From positions 13,493,237-13,557,236 of the forward strand of contig OX388307.1 in the NCBI GenBank assembly GCA_947579605.1: a stretch of DNA of 64,000 bases, given 5' to 3'. How positions within the stretch are numbered: position 1 is the stretch's first letter; every line of letters begins with the position of its first letter. The translations under genes were made by a program, and so were the position numbers. Below are positions 1 to 10,690 of this stretch, one piece after another. Below the pieces are notes generated by a model. It ran no database searches. It saw nothing but the letters and a program-made list of their open reading frames with translations, and had not been told where the DNA came from. The DNA is from Athripsodes cinereus (taxonomy: Eukaryota; Arthropoda; Insecta; Trichoptera; Leptoceridae).

Positions 1-196
1 CCAAAACAAATGCTACTTCGTGTCTAAATAAGGCACTGGAGGCTTTTAAACCTACAAACAATATATAATACAATTTAAATAACGAATGCTATGAAATATT
101 ATCTACTCTTTTAAAACAGGAGTTTTAAGTATTTTTGGGGAAATTAAGTTATGTATTAGGTATATTGAATTATTTTTTAATAATGAAAGATCATAC

Positions 197-933
197 CTAA
201 TCCTAAGGCGATAACAGATTCTGGAGTTTGCATATTTCGTAAAGTGAACATTGCTCTATAACGTTCAAACAAAGGTAACTTCTCATCCAATAAAACATTT
301 TTCAGTTGCTCAACATCATTGGTTTTTGAAGGAGGTGCTGGATCAACAGATGCATAAGGATTTTCCGACAAAGCAGAACCATCTACTGGATTAGTAAGCC
401 ATTTTAATCTTTCTAGAGCTATTTGACAGGTCTCAGCTACTTCTATTATAGGATCTTTTGAGTATTTCTCAAGAGTATTGAGGACTGAAATATCACCAAT
501 CGCACCCAGTGCTTCACCTGAAATTGTAGAAAATAAACAATACAGTTGCGTTGGAAAAAAACACAACAATTTACATAGGATCAGTATCAAAGAAAATTAC
601 AAACTAGTATCTTTAGTAAAGTAAACTGAGAGGTTATTTTATAGCAATTTTACCTGCTTCGTGTCTGACCATTGGTTCTTGATTTACATCCTCTAATACA
701 CGTGTGAGAATTGGTATGGCAGTTTTATCTTGCATTTGGCCAAGACAATAAGCCAATTCATGCTTAAGTAAGGCTGAATCATCTTTGAAACATTGGTTAA
801 TGGAATCGATTGCTATTTCACCGCCAATATTTTTAAGCGTAAACAACGCCCTGAATCTTTCTTTCAGTGGTCTTTTACTATCATTTAAAACAAGACCAAT
901 ACTCCTGAGTTTATTTTCGTCAATATTCACCAT
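197..933 (-). CDS. DOHH: Deoxyhypusine hydroxylase, 5' part (two exons; continues off left edge)
   Basis: DOHH hydroxylates the deoxyhypusine residue of eIF5A in the cytosol, the last step of hypusine synthesis. It is a HEAT-repeat di-iron enzyme. I read exon 1 as 654-933 (ATG at 933) and exon 2 as 197-517. Both internal junctions are GT-AG and phase 1, and they join in frame through ...[14 protein letters not shown].... Two of the four conserved His-Glu iron-ligand pairs are visible: His58-Glu59 ([10 protein letters not shown]) and His91-Glu92 (VRHEAG). Their 33-residue spacing matches the family. Exon 2 carries the linker and the start of the second HEAT half ([13 protein letters not shown]), which mirrors the first half ([13 protein letters not shown]). 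The third and fourth His-Glu pairs must lie beyond the window. The start is supported because the protein begins at the usual N-terminus. The 5' flank runs into an assembly gap 110 bases upstream. Family call is firm; exon edges are by eye. Confidence 0.93.
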
Positions 934-1044
934 GATTTTATTTATACTTATAGCAAACACACAACCAGCACAATTCCAACGAACCAATTTCCACACAGAA
1001 ACGTCAAAATCGCACATGTGTTTGACAGATGACACATAAATACC

Positions 1045-1244
1045 NNNNNNNNNNNNNNNNNNNNNNNNNNNNNNNNNNNNNNNNNNNNNNNNNNNNNNNN
1101 NNNNNNNNNNNNNNNNNNNNNNNNNNNNNNNNNNNNNNNNNNNNNNNNNNNNNNNNNNNNNNNNNNNNNNNNNNNNNNNNNNNNNNNNNNNNNNNNNNNN
1201 NNNNNNNNNNNNNNNNNNNNNNNNNNNNNNNNNNNNNNNNNNNN
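1045..1244. other. Assembly gap (200 N)
   Basis: Exactly 200 N, a typical placeholder length, so the true size is unknown. The right edge lies directly against a tandem satellite and the left edge is unique sequence upstream of DOHH, so the gap probably hides more satellite. Confidence 0.95.
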
Positions 1245-2070
1245 AAGTAGGTAGAGTTCTTATATATATGTATGTAATCTTCCAGACATTAACGGTTTTC
1301 TTAACACGGGAAGGATTTTGTCGGGAGAAGCCCTTCTGGCAAGCCACGAGCCCTTTCTTACTAATATATTGTATGTGACTGGATTATGCAGCGTTTAGTA
1401 TTGCTCAGACATCCAGGGGTGTGCGGAGGGTACAATAACCCTTAATGTCTGTTTTGCACTTGTTGATTCTAAGTAGGTAGAGTTCTTATATATATGTATG
1501 TAATCTTACAGACATTAACGGTTTTCTTAACACGGGAAGAATTTTGTCGGGAGAAGCCCTTCTGGCAAGCCCCGAGCCCTTTCTTACTAATCTATTGTTG
1601 TATGTGACTGGATTATGCAGCGTTTAGTATTGCTCAGACATCCAGGGGTGTGCGGAGGGTACAATAACCCTTAATGTCTGTTTTGCACTTGTTGATTCTA
1701 AGTAGGTAGAGTTCTTATATATATGTATGTAATCTTACAGACATTAACGGTTTTCTTAACACGGGAAGGATTTTGTCGGGAGAAGTCCTTCTGGCAAGCC
1801 CCGAGCCCTTTCTTACTAATCTATTGTTGTATGTGACTGGATTATGCAGCGTTTAGTATTGCTCAGACATCCAGGGGTGTGCGGAGGGTACAATAACCCT
1901 TAATGTCTGTTTTGCACTTGTTGATTCTAAGTAGGTAGAGTTCTTATATATATGTATGTAATCTTACAGACATTAACGGTTTTCTTAACACGGGAAGGAT
2001 TTTGTCGGGAGAAGCCCTTCTGGCAAGCCCCGAACCCTTTCTTACTAATTTATTGTTGTATGCGACTGGA
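1245..2070. repeat. ~229-bp tandem satellite, about 3.6 units
   Basis: Units begin with aagtaggtagagttcttata at 1245, 1471, 1700 and 1929 (periods 226, 229, 229). The units are nearly identical apart from a few substitutions and a 3-bp indel (tattgtatgtg versus tattgttgtatgtg). The fourth unit breaks off at about 2060-2070, where it diverges into other sequence. The array runs into the N gap on its left. Confidence 0.92.
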
Positions 2071-2119
2071 TGGTGGAGTGTTTCGTGTGACAGGGCAACG
2101 AGATGATACAGTACTTTCA

Positions 2120-2560
2120 CAGATTACTTAAGACGGCTATTGAGGCAATTGACTTCACTCATTGTAGCGATGCATTAGCCTATGTCAGTTTAGAGTTGAG
2201 AGTAAACTACAGAGAAGAGCCGAAGGCATCACCTGCTAAATAGGTCTACAGAAACACATTGTGGCTGCCAGGAGATTTCTTTCGTGGGAATCAACTGAAG
2301 GACCCGAATTAACTACTAAACCGCACTGGGACAGGCGAACTTTGTCTAATGCAATAAAAATATAAAGGTAATATCTCAGTTTTTATTCACCAAGACCTAT
2401 AGTTCCCATGTCTTTGTGAGAGTCGACAGACAGAAAAAGTCTTTGGACCCCCCTTATGATGGTCCTGTTAGAGTTATAGAGTGAGGTTCACATAAATTTA
2501 CCCTCTCAGTCAAAGGACAGAATCAAATGGTGCGGCTTAGTAGGCTATAGCCGGCCTTTA
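2120..2560 (+). pseudogene. Decayed Ty3/Gypsy-type pol fragment (integrase C-terminus)
   Basis: Conceptual translation across stops and frame changes gives pieces typical of the end of insect Gypsy pol: a region like YREEPKASPAK...NTLWLPGDFF at about 2210-2290, then DPPYDGPVRVIE and HKFTLSVKGQNQMVRLSRL at about 2445-2545. At least three in-frame stops are present, including one just after the PYDGP motif, so it is dead. No LTR was recognised. It abuts the satellite, whose last unit is truncated here. Confidence 0.6.
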
Positions 2561-2778
2561 TTAGTGTTTCAGAACCCAAAAGTATGTGCACAATATTGAA
2601 GGGTGCACAGAATAACGTGCCCCTGCCCTGAAAACTTCTGCAACAAAGGCAGACAACCAAACAAACAATTTCTTTCGCTCTGTCCTCTTGTCATTCTTTC
2701 CACACTCCCAAACCAATGTAGCTTATTTACATTTATCTTGGTTATTACACCTGTCACCAGCTTTTATTCCTTTGAGTG

Positions 2779-2807
2779 CATCAGGCTAGCGAAAAGCTAG
2801 CCTGATG
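2779..2807. other. 12-bp perfect hairpin with 5-nt loop
   Basis: catcaggctagc (2779-2790) is followed by gaaaa and then its exact reverse complement gctagcctgatg (2796-2807). Origin unknown; it may mark the end of the neighbouring retroelement debris. Confidence 0.8.
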
Positions 2808-3034
2808 ATGAGAACGGAAGCTCTTGAAAGCCGGCTCGCGTCCAATAAAAAGTCACTGTGGAAATACTCTACATAAGTGTTTTGTTTTAAGTAATTGAAT
2901 ATTTTATTACTTATTATTGCTATTAGTACTAAATACTGGCTTATAACCCAGAATTAATGAAATTGGTACCCAGGTTAATAAAATTAGTGTACAGCTTCCA
3001 TTTAATTATTGTTCAAAATAATAACATAAACAAC

Positions 3035-3272
3035 ATGTATAGATAATTCACACAGACCGAGCTAGTCCCAAACGAAGATATGAATCTTGTATAATGAGTA
3101 CTAACACGAGGATACACATGTACAATGCACTAAACACATATACATGTAACACCCAGACCCAGGACAATCTGAAAAAAGCCATTCTTCATTTTACCCTGGC
3201 CAGAAATCGAACCCGGGACCTCGTGACTCAAAGGCAAGAGCGTTAGCCTCCACGCCACACCGGTCATCAACC
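3035..3272 (-). repeat. tRNA-derived SINE (minus orientation)
   Basis: On the minus strand, 3195-3269 resembles a tRNA: an anticodon-arm-like segment (gctcttgcctttgagtcac) and then a B-box-like element (gggttcgatttc). A non-tRNA body with the tract tgggtgttacatgtatatgt runs down to about 3035. The extra variation in the tRNA-like half shows it is not a functional tRNA. Confidence 0.6.
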
Positions 3273-3554
3273 TATTTTATTTCATCATTGTTTTTGAAAA
3301 AGGCTAATGACCCTGTCACTATATTCATATCTTTAAAATTTTACTGTATTTTAATATAATTCATTTGCGTGTAGTTGAGAGGGACTCTTAAAACCTGATA
3401 TGACACTCTAATGCTTTGATTTTCGTTACGGGTTCCATGTTGAGCAGCTGAAAGTTAATGTATACGCTTCACCACAGCAAACTTCAGTAGGTATCATGTT
3501 GAGATGCTACTTCTTATCAAGAATACTCGTTTGAAAGATTAATGTTTATGTATA

Positions 3555-3727
3555 GGTAATACGGTGTGGGAAGACGGGAGATGTCCTGGCTGAGAAACAT
3601 CAGAGTAGACTGGAATCCAGAGAGTGGAGGAGCTGTTCCGGATAGCACAGGACAGAGAAGCCTATGCCAGCTAGGGTAATAGCAGACGTCGGGGAGACCT
3701 GACATGGCACTTTAAGAAGAAGAAAAT
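3555..3727 (+). pseudogene. LINE 3'-end fragment with (AAG)n-like tail
   Basis: Across frame shifts the translation contains RREMSWLRNIR, then a segment like RVEELFRIAQDREAYA, then VIADVG. These are typical of the C-terminus of insect non-LTR retrotransposon ORF2. It ends in an aagaagaagaaa tract at about 3714-3725. A related minus-strand fragment lies at 45690-46010. Confidence 0.55.
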
Positions 3728-3734
3728 ATATCTA

Positions 3735-3860
3735 TCTATCTATACCATCTCGCCGCATCCCAATTGTGGTAGGCAGAAAGGACAGAACGCCAAGTTGATC
3801 TATCCTTACACACTTCTTTCGCTTCTTCCACATTCATGCAGTTCATCAAGAAAATATAAA
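3735..3860 (-). pseudogene. LINE 3'-end fragment (family L-YPTWD)
   Basis: The minus strand reads MNVEEAKEVCKDRSTWRSVL then SAYHNWDAARWYR, followed by a (gata)n tail at 3728-3745. It matches the fuller copy at 27680-27950 and another inside RpL38 intron 2. It is 5'-truncated. Confidence 0.65.
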
Positions 3861-4129
3861 ACTTGACAATATCCTAGTTTTCTTATTGCAATATATTCTT
3901 TGAATAAATAATAAGTGTTGTTTATTGAATCAATTTGGGTTTTCAATTATTTGTAGTTGTAGTTCACTCTCTCTTCACCTTTGTCATTAATTCTCTAAAT
4001 ACCTACTGATACCTATCTTAAGAGTTAGAGGAACCCGGAGGACAACATAACAAGTCAGATAGGTGAGAGGAGCTATACATGATTTTTGTAGGTAACAGTC
4101 TTTTGTGTTGAAAACTGGATTTCACTTGC

Positions 4130-4384
4130 TCAGAAGTACACATTGAATTAGCTCAGAAAAATGGACATTAGATACTATTTAGCATAGTCTAAGAATTGAA
4201 CCCACGACCCCTCGCTAGCAAGGCGAGTGTGTTAATCAATACTCCAACCTCATTGATTAGGTACATACTAGTTAGGTATATTATATACTGTGTGTATTCT
4301 TAAGGATATCATGATTAAGGAGAGTCTCGGTGCTTACGAATCGACACAAGGCTGGTTAAGAGTATTCTTTAAGCCCGGGTAATG
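4130..4384 (-). repeat. tRNA-like repeat, left arm of a head-to-head inverted pair
   Basis: Read on the minus strand from 4384, this runs attacccggg ... accagccttgtgtcgattcg ... then a tRNA-like part (cactcgccttgctagcgagg, B-box-like gggttcaattc at about 4190-4205), ending ctgagctaattcaatg near 4140. The same order recurs on the plus strand at 4700-4955, so the two arms could fold over the ~310-bp centre that contains a SINE. Confidence 0.75.
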
Positions 4385-4460
4385 TTCCCTTCTAGTATTG
4401 TGTTTCAACTGAACTTCGATAGAGTGACGAATGTTGGTAAATAAGGTTACATGTGTAAAT

Positions 4461-4620
4461 ATTTTACATCTTAAATTCAGCGATGAGGTTCGCCACCCAT
4501 CCTGAATGTCTTGATTTTGTATTGGCACGAAGAGGAAAGCTTGTATGTTTCTTACATGCAGCTGGTCTGCTGGCTACCCCACTTGTAGGATATGCTGTGA
4601 TGGTATAGTAGTAGTAGTAG
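4461..4620 (+). mobile_element. SINE copy A, (TAG)n-tailed family
   Basis: Copy of the commonest SINE in the window. It starts near ttttacatcttaaattcagc, passes through cacccatcctgaatgtcttg and ggctaccccacttgtaggat, and ends in (tag)4 at 4620. Other copies: 19102-19276, 31606-32190 (split), 38330-38491 and 46773-46905. It sits in the loop between the two arms of the tRNA-like inverted pair. Confidence 0.8.
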
Positions 4621-4699
4621 TGTTTGGAAAATTATAGTAGGTATATATACAACTTTCAAAAAATACCGAAACATGTGACAAGTATGATATAGAGGAATT

Positions 4700-4955
4700 G
4701 GATTACCCGGTTTCAAAGAGTACTCTTAACCAGCCTTGTGTCGATTCATAAGCATCAAGACTGTATCATGCTATCCTTAAGAAAGTTCACATTGATGTGT
4801 CTACCACATACATATGGTATATATTGTACACCTAATCAATTAGGTTGGATCAGTGGTTAACACATTCGCCTTGCAAGCGAGGGGTCATAGGTTCGATTCT
4901 CAGTGTGCAAAATAGTAATGTTCATTTTTCTGAGCTAATTCAAGGGTACGAATCA
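4700..4955 (+). repeat. tRNA-like repeat, right arm of the head-to-head pair
   Basis: This is the reverse-complement counterpart of 4130-4384. The tRNA-like part lies at about 4848-4908: an anticodon arm with stem ttcgc/gcgag and loop cttgcaa (TGC anticodon position), and B box ggttcgattct. It continues to ctgagctaattcaaggg. The anticodon stem pairs fully, but no 7-bp acceptor stem is evident, so it is a derived repeat and not a working tRNA gene. Confidence 0.75.
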
Positions 4956-5039
4956 TCTATAGTGGTTTAAACTTGATATGAGAGGAGCTATCCCTATGTA
5001 CATTCTGGAACATTTCATTGGAATTAAATTATAGTATAG

Positions 5040-5340
5040 GTACTTAAAAAATGAACGCACTGTGGAGGGTCCTGCAATACTTATATTGAAAAAAGGTTTC
5101 TCAGGAGGGCAGTCTTACATGGCAAGATCGTGTGACTATAATGACAGTGCCCCAAGACCCACCCAGCAGATAGCAGGAATAAGCAATCCAACCAGACGGA
5201 ATGATCCTGGCAATACTTGCACAGATAGCTTAAAAGAGCACCATTTTTCCACGCACGTGAGCCCTAGCAGACTATACACTGTTTCTAAAACATGAAAGAA
5301 GAAAAATGGACTCCAGTGCCTCTCCTATAATGTCCACCTA
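5040..5340. other. Unassigned GC-richer segment
   Basis: This stretch is clearly richer in G and C than its surroundings and contains an open frame at 5062-5295 (77 codons). I recognise no domain and see no splice or repeat partner in the window. It is probably a fragment of an unidentified repeat. Confidence 0.3.
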
Positions 5341-5620
5341 AATTAAAAGGCTCTCATTCAATCATTTCGACACATTCCTTGTGTAGAGCTTCAGTAATTT
5401 TTATGTATTGTTACTTTACTCTATGTAACCAACAAATTAAGATTAGAACAGATGAAATGATTAAAACCATATGAAAAGTATAATAATCTGCATAGAGTGC
5501 AACCTGTGCATATTATGATCTTAACACTCATAACAAGGATTTTTCACAGTATTTTTTATTATAATCTTTTCTCATGACAGCTAACTTGCAAACACATATT
5601 TGACAGTTCGTCGCTTCAGA

Positions 5621-5673
5621 ACAACAAGGTTCTATCTACATAGGGAATAACATATAAGATAGAACCTTGTTGT
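5621..5673. repeat. 17-bp perfect inverted repeat, 19-nt loop
   Basis: acaacaaggttctatct (5621-5637) and its exact complement agatagaaccttgttgt (5657-5673). A hairpin of this perfection suggests a recent small foldback or a MITE core. Confidence 0.8.
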
Positions 5674-5828
5674 GACGGATTGTCACCGTCAACCAATCAC
5701 AGTCCAATATCTTTGGCACATGCGTACTTGAAACCCTCCTGTCGGATGTTCTATACGCCAGTCCATAAACGCAGACCATAAACGATAAGTCGTGCATACC
5801 TAAAAATATTTTTGGATGAAAAGGGGCG

Positions 5829-6288
5829 TTCATATTTGTTCACTTTCAGTGATCACTCCGGATGATCCTCCAAGATGAATAGGTGTGAACAGGCGTTTCA
5901 TCGCTTGTGATCACTAGCGATGACGGAGGAATGCGATTACCACTCGTCATAATTTTGATGAAAGGTCCTTTCACTGAAACGACCATAAACAAGTTATTAT
6001 TTGTTTAATTCTCTATGAATTTGTATTGAATGTCAGAATCATGTACAAAATTATTATGCAGTCGAGAGCTATATTAATTTATTTTAAGTGCTATTTTTCA
6101 TTTTTGAATTTGTTTAATTATTTTTATACGAAAATACGTCAAACTACATACAACATGAGTGAGAGTGTTGACATGGCAGTGAAAGCATAGGATGAACAAG
6201 TGTGAACAGACGTGTTCACTTTCGATAAACAGGTTTGACCCTGACACTCTGGATGATCATCCAAAGTGAAGCAATGTGAATGCTACTT
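5829..6288. mobile_element. Degenerate MITE with GTTCAC termini
   Basis: The left end (gcgttcatatttgttcactt ... ggatgatcctcca) is matched in inverted orientation by the right end (ggatgatcatccaaagtg ... gtgaatgctac). A related end is present at 57747-57840 (gcgttcacatttcttc ... ggatgattctcca). Target duplication not identified. Confidence 0.5.
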
Positions 6289-6289
6289 A

Positions 6290-7887
6290 ACAAATCGTTA
6301 CGTTAAAGCTACGTTAGGACATCTCGAAAACGATAGTTTTGAGATAATGGCTAATGTTTGTTTTCCTTCAATTAAGTCATCATGTTTTGTATATTTTTTT
6401 TAGTAAAATGCTTTTTGAATTTTAATTTATATTTCAAACAATAAAAAAAATTGTCATCAAAATTTTTCATATCTCAAAAACATGTATTTTGCATTACATT
6501 GTGGTAACGAAATATTAGTTACAAGTTACAACCATGTTACATCTAGGTTCATTCGATTATGCACCAATTGAGCTACTCTCCCATGACAGTCCTAGATTCT
6601 GCACGACTTGCTTGTTACGTGTGAGTACGTAATTGAATCGATTATTTCGAAAATTACCAAATTTCATAAAGCTATATGACAGCTAGCTTATTTTCAGAAA
6701 CATCGATTCAATTATTCCTAGAACTATTATAGTAATCTATCAACAAATTAATTGGCTTTCTATGCAATCTATTCATTTTTTTAAAGTTAACAAAACAATA
6801 AAGGGAGCTATTGAATATGTAAATACGTTTAAAAACATCACACGAAATGTATCGTGTTACAGTGTCATTTTAATACAATTTATCTACATACTTTTAATAG
6901 TTTATCCAAATATCATAGCTAATATAATTGTTTCTTTTTTCATTCAATGAAATGGAACACATTTAACCTGTTCAATTATTCCACTAAATACTCAACAATA
7001 CTTTCTGATCCCGTTAAATATGTAAAAGAAACTATATTGCCTCTGGAAGATTTAGATATAAGTTTCAAAGACGGAATTTGATCTATATAATGATAACGGG
7101 ATGCATGTTTCCATTAATTTTCAAGGTGCCTTTCACATCTGAATAACCTTATATAAATGAAGTAATATATATTCATTTTCCATAGGTATTAATGGTAAGA
7201 CAATGTTTAAAATGCACAAATAATCGTATAATTAATATGTTCAAATATATTTATTCATTTTATTATTGTTATTAATTACAAATAAGCTTGACGATTCTGG
7301 GTGCCGAATTAGTGACCTACGGATGATAAGAATGAATAAATAACTTAATTGCGATATTTGCCTTTCACAAAAGCCCAAAAGGAGATACGCCTGTAGTAAT
7401 AATTATTGTTATCAATACTACCTCATGTAGGTACATAATCCCACAAAGTGGATATTAATTTTTCAATGTGACTTAGGTATATTGTTTGGGCTTAAATTAC
7501 CATCTATGATGAGTTCCTCCTTAGGTTACAACACTATCTTATCAGGTGTATAATGGCTCCCAAGTGGATAATCAATTTCTATTCAATTCTAAATAAAACT
7601 TTGCTATACCTTAGTATTCTCGTAAGTGTTGACTGATATTTCACAAAGCACCCACATACCTACAAATGAAATCCACGTATATTTATTATAGAAAACAAAC
7701 AAATAATTCAGTTCATATTTCGCCACGATAGAATATAAGATTATACCTACACTGCATGGATCGGGTAAATTATTGGTCCAAATTTATTAAACCGCAATTG
7801 AAAATAATTACAGCGTCAGGTAAGCATCTATCCAATACAAATTATGTAAAGTTGTGTGTAGGTACCTACCTTATGAAAATAAATAAA
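6290..7887. other. AT-rich intergenic DNA
   Basis: I see no exon, recognised repeat or RNA gene. The open frame at 6762-6950 encodes only a low-complexity hydrophobic run. Confidence 0.5.
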
Positions 7888-9179
7888 GGGTTTTTCAACA
7901 AGGACTTTGTTTTTTAAAACAAAATAAAACAAAAAAATTTGATGAAGATGATTAAAATTTTTATTGAATTACAAAGAGAAAAGTTTGGCAATTATGCATG
8001 AAAAATGATATCTGACAAATGTCCACCACGAGCACGCTGACAGATGTCGATTCTTTCATCAAAGTTTTTAATCACTTTTTGGCAAAATGGCGGGACTATT
8101 TCGCTAATCACATCACGGATTTTGAGTTTTAAGGCTGCAATCGATTCGATTGGCTCCGTATAGACTCTGTCCTTAACATAGCCCCACAAAAAATAATCCA
8201 GTGGCGTTAAATCACACGATCTGGCTGGCCACTTAACAGCTGAGTTTCGTGAAATCATGCGATCGGGAAATTTGGTTTGCAATAAATTGATCGTTTCATT
8301 GGCTGTGTGACATGTGGCACCGTCCTGTTGAAACCACATGTCAGTGATATCCACGTCATCAATAATAGGCCAAAATTGAGTTGTCAACATCTTGCGATAG
8401 CGTGATCCATTGACCGTTACCGCATTTCCAGTCTCATCTTCGAAAAAAAACGGCCCAATCACGCCTCCAGACCACATAGCGCACCATACAGTGACACGCT
8501 GAGCATGCAACGGCTTCTCAATAATTGCTCTAGGATTTTCAGAAGCCCAAATGCGGCAATTTTGCTTGTTGACGTACCCTGACAAGTGAAAATGGGCTTC
8601 GTCTGAAAAAATGATTTTTTCAGAAAAACCAGCGGGTTGTTCCTGAATGAATTGAGCGAATCTACGGCGATTTGAATGGTCGTTCGGCTTCAATTCCTGC
8701 ACCAGTTGAACCTTGTAAGGCTTCAAAGCCAAATCCTTACGCAAAATTCGCCATGTGGTGGTTTTGGATAACCCCAATTGTCGAGAACGTCGAGGAATTG
8801 ACAAATTTGGATCTGCTTCAACACTGTGGCTCACGGCTGCGATGTTTTCAGTTGAACGACCCGGTCGTACACGCGTTGGTGTTAACACATTTTGTATCAT
8901 GCCTGTCGACTCAAATTTAGCGACCAAATTCTTAATAGCGGTCTCAGAAGGACGATTATGTTGTCCGAAAATATCACGAATTTGACGAAATGTCACTTTA
9001 GCAGAACCACCATTTTCATAATGGATTTTAATTATTTTAATGCGATTTTCAAGCGAAATTGAATTCATTGCAACAATTGCCAATGCATCCACTACGAATA
9101 CGTCAAAAAATTAAATGTCAAAACTATCATGTTGCTGGTGTTGCCACAATTAAAAAACAAAGTTCTTGTTGAACAACCC
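7888..9179 (-). mobile_element. DD41D Tc1/mariner-type transposon, apparently complete
   Basis: The 30-bp termini gggtttttcaacaaggactt... (7888-7917) and, on the other strand, gggttgttcaacaagaactt... (9150-9179) differ at only two positions. They enclose a single intact transposase frame on the minus strand (7992-9092). A TA target duplication expected for the superfamily is not evident at the edges; the right end runs ...aacaaccccc. This is the only copy in the window. Confidence 0.9.
7992..9092 (-). CDS. Tc1/mariner-superfamily transposase, DD41D catalytic triad
   Basis: This is a 366-residue uninterrupted protein that would cut and rejoin the element ends in the nucleus. The N-terminal half has helix-turn-helix-like segments (about residues 12-60 and 95-120) with an RPGRS motif between them, like the GRPR motif of the superfamily. 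The catalytic acidic residues are Asp164 (IIFSDEAHF), Asp257 (WFQQDGATCH) and Asp299 (SCDLTPLDYFLWG). There are 92 residues between the first two and 41 between the last two, giving DD41D, as in the rosa/Visitor-type groups, not the DD34D of mariner or the DD34E of Tc1. The two flanking Met codons (residues 1 and 9) are both possible starts. There is no stop, frameshift or lost catalytic residue, so it may be active or only recently silenced. The subfamily call rests on spacing only. Confidence 0.9.
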   Translation of the reverse strand: MDALAIVAMNSISLENRIKIIKIHYENGGSAKVTFRQIRDIFGQHNRPSETAIKNLVAKFESTGMIQNVLTPTRVRPGRSTENIAAVSHSVEADPNLSIPRRSRQLGLSKTTTWRILRKDLALKPYKVQLVQELKPNDHSNRRRFAQFIQEQPAGFSEKIIFSDEAHFHLSGYVNKQNCRIWASENPRAIIEKPLHAQRVTVWCAMWSGGVIGPFFFEDETGNAVTVNGSRYRKMLTTQFWPIIDDVDITDMWFQQDGATCHTANETINLLQTKFPDRMISRNSAVKWPARSCDLTPLDYFLWGYVKDRVYTEPIESIAALKLKIRDVISEIVPPFCQKVIKNFDERIDICQRARGGHLSDIIFHA

Positions 9180-10481
9180 CCAATGCAAGCACAGCTGATA
9201 ATTATTTGAACCCCTTCACATATGTATTTGTATGTTTGTGGATATACCCGCTATAGACATAATATTATTATGCACCAGACAAGTACTAGTACGAAATAAA
9301 CTAAAAGCCATTGTGAAAGTTTTCATTCATTGAGCATATTCTTGAATAATAAAATTGTACATTAATTGGACTCATTTATTTCTATCAAATATACTAGATT
9401 ATATGAGGCATGCTCCCAAAATATGGGTTTAAGATTTTATTTATCGATGACGATTGTTACTAATCTCAAAGCTTGGTTTAGCTAATAATTTATAAGATTT
9501 TATTTCAAACCCTGACGTGTGCAATGAATGGGTATGTTTGAATTCAAAATTATAACAGTACAAGATAATGATTGATCTACATAATTATATTTCTATCTGA
9601 AAAAACCCACCTAAACATTATCTAACTGAATTACCTATCCTCGTGTAAAACCGACCATCTGAACCTGTACAGAAGTAAAAATATTTTTAAATAATAATAT
9701 ACGTTTTTCACCTATACTTATGTATTATTTTGAAAAAAAAAATGCTTACTAAATTACCTACTTAAAATTAATAAACTTAGATGAGTAGGTAGGTACCTAG
9801 CTACCTAATGAAATATCCCTGTGTTATATACCATAATACCTATATCCTTGTTCCTTAGAGGAGGTTTTTAGATAACCTTGAACGCTCGTAGGTACTCCTA
9901 GGATAACATTCACAGGTCGGAAGATTATTATTGTAGAATCTTTCGTCCATCAATCCTTAGGATCACGAGTCAGATTAATTCATATCTATAATCATAACTC
10001 CCTGTGAAATATGATATTATCATCCGACCATTCCGGAATAAAAGATTGGAAATAAGTATAGGACCTACATACGACAAAGGTATATTTTAATCATCACGCA
10101 ATCGGATTCAATATGTTAATTTAACAAGATCGAAACAACGAGATCATAAAAATTATAGTAATTAATTAAAATCCTCCTAATACAAATGTTTCGTACCATT
10201 ATAAAATAGACGGTCGGAAAAATTAACGCTACGTGAACAATTAGTCCGTCGGATAAGATTTTTAATGAATATTTAGTTTGTAAGGTACCTACATAAATTT
10301 TTTAAGGGTTCCATACAAGATAATCGCTACTATTAATAAAATGAACTATTCCGTTATATCACCATATTATGTATTCAGATGGATACGTCATGAAATGTAA
10401 AATTGAGAGTAGACAACCTGAAGTACCTACTTGTGCTGAAAGTACTTAAATTTTAGTATGTATTATGAATCCAAGAACACC
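9180..10481. other. AT-rich intergenic DNA
   Basis: No gene or recognised repeat seen. Short taggtacctac runs recur, as they do through the whole window. Confidence 0.5.
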
Positions 10482-10483
10482 AG

Positions 10484-10690
10484 AGGCCTGAGTCAAAACA
10501 CATTTTAGCATTACGTTTTCGTGTCGCAATCGTTCAAATATAGACGACGTTGCCCCAAAGTGTCAATTTTCGTAACTATTGTGTATTTTAGATACGGAAA
10601 ATGACACTTCTCGCAACGTCGTCTATATTTGAACGATAACGACACGAAAACGAAACGCTAATTTTTATTGTGTTTTGACTTCGGGCCCAG
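10484..10690. mobile_element. Long-palindrome (foldback) MITE, copy 1
   Basis: The left arm (cctgagtcaaaacacatttt ... cgttcaaatatagacgacgttg) is mirrored by the right arm (caacgtcgtctatatttgaacg ... tgtgttttgacttcgggccc) around a short centre near 10590. A sister copy is at 28698-28905. Confidence 0.8.

Noticed and set aside
785..1039. Plus-strand open frame over DOHH exon 1
   Set aside because: Antisense to a confidently identified coding exon.
4848..4908. Functional tRNA gene (TGC anticodon)
   Set aside because: The anticodon arm pairs well but there is no acceptor stem, and the segment belongs to a repeated family.
8672..8985. Open frames on the plus strand opposite the transposase
   Set aside because: They are antisense shadows of the intact minus-strand transposase and lack any domain of their own.
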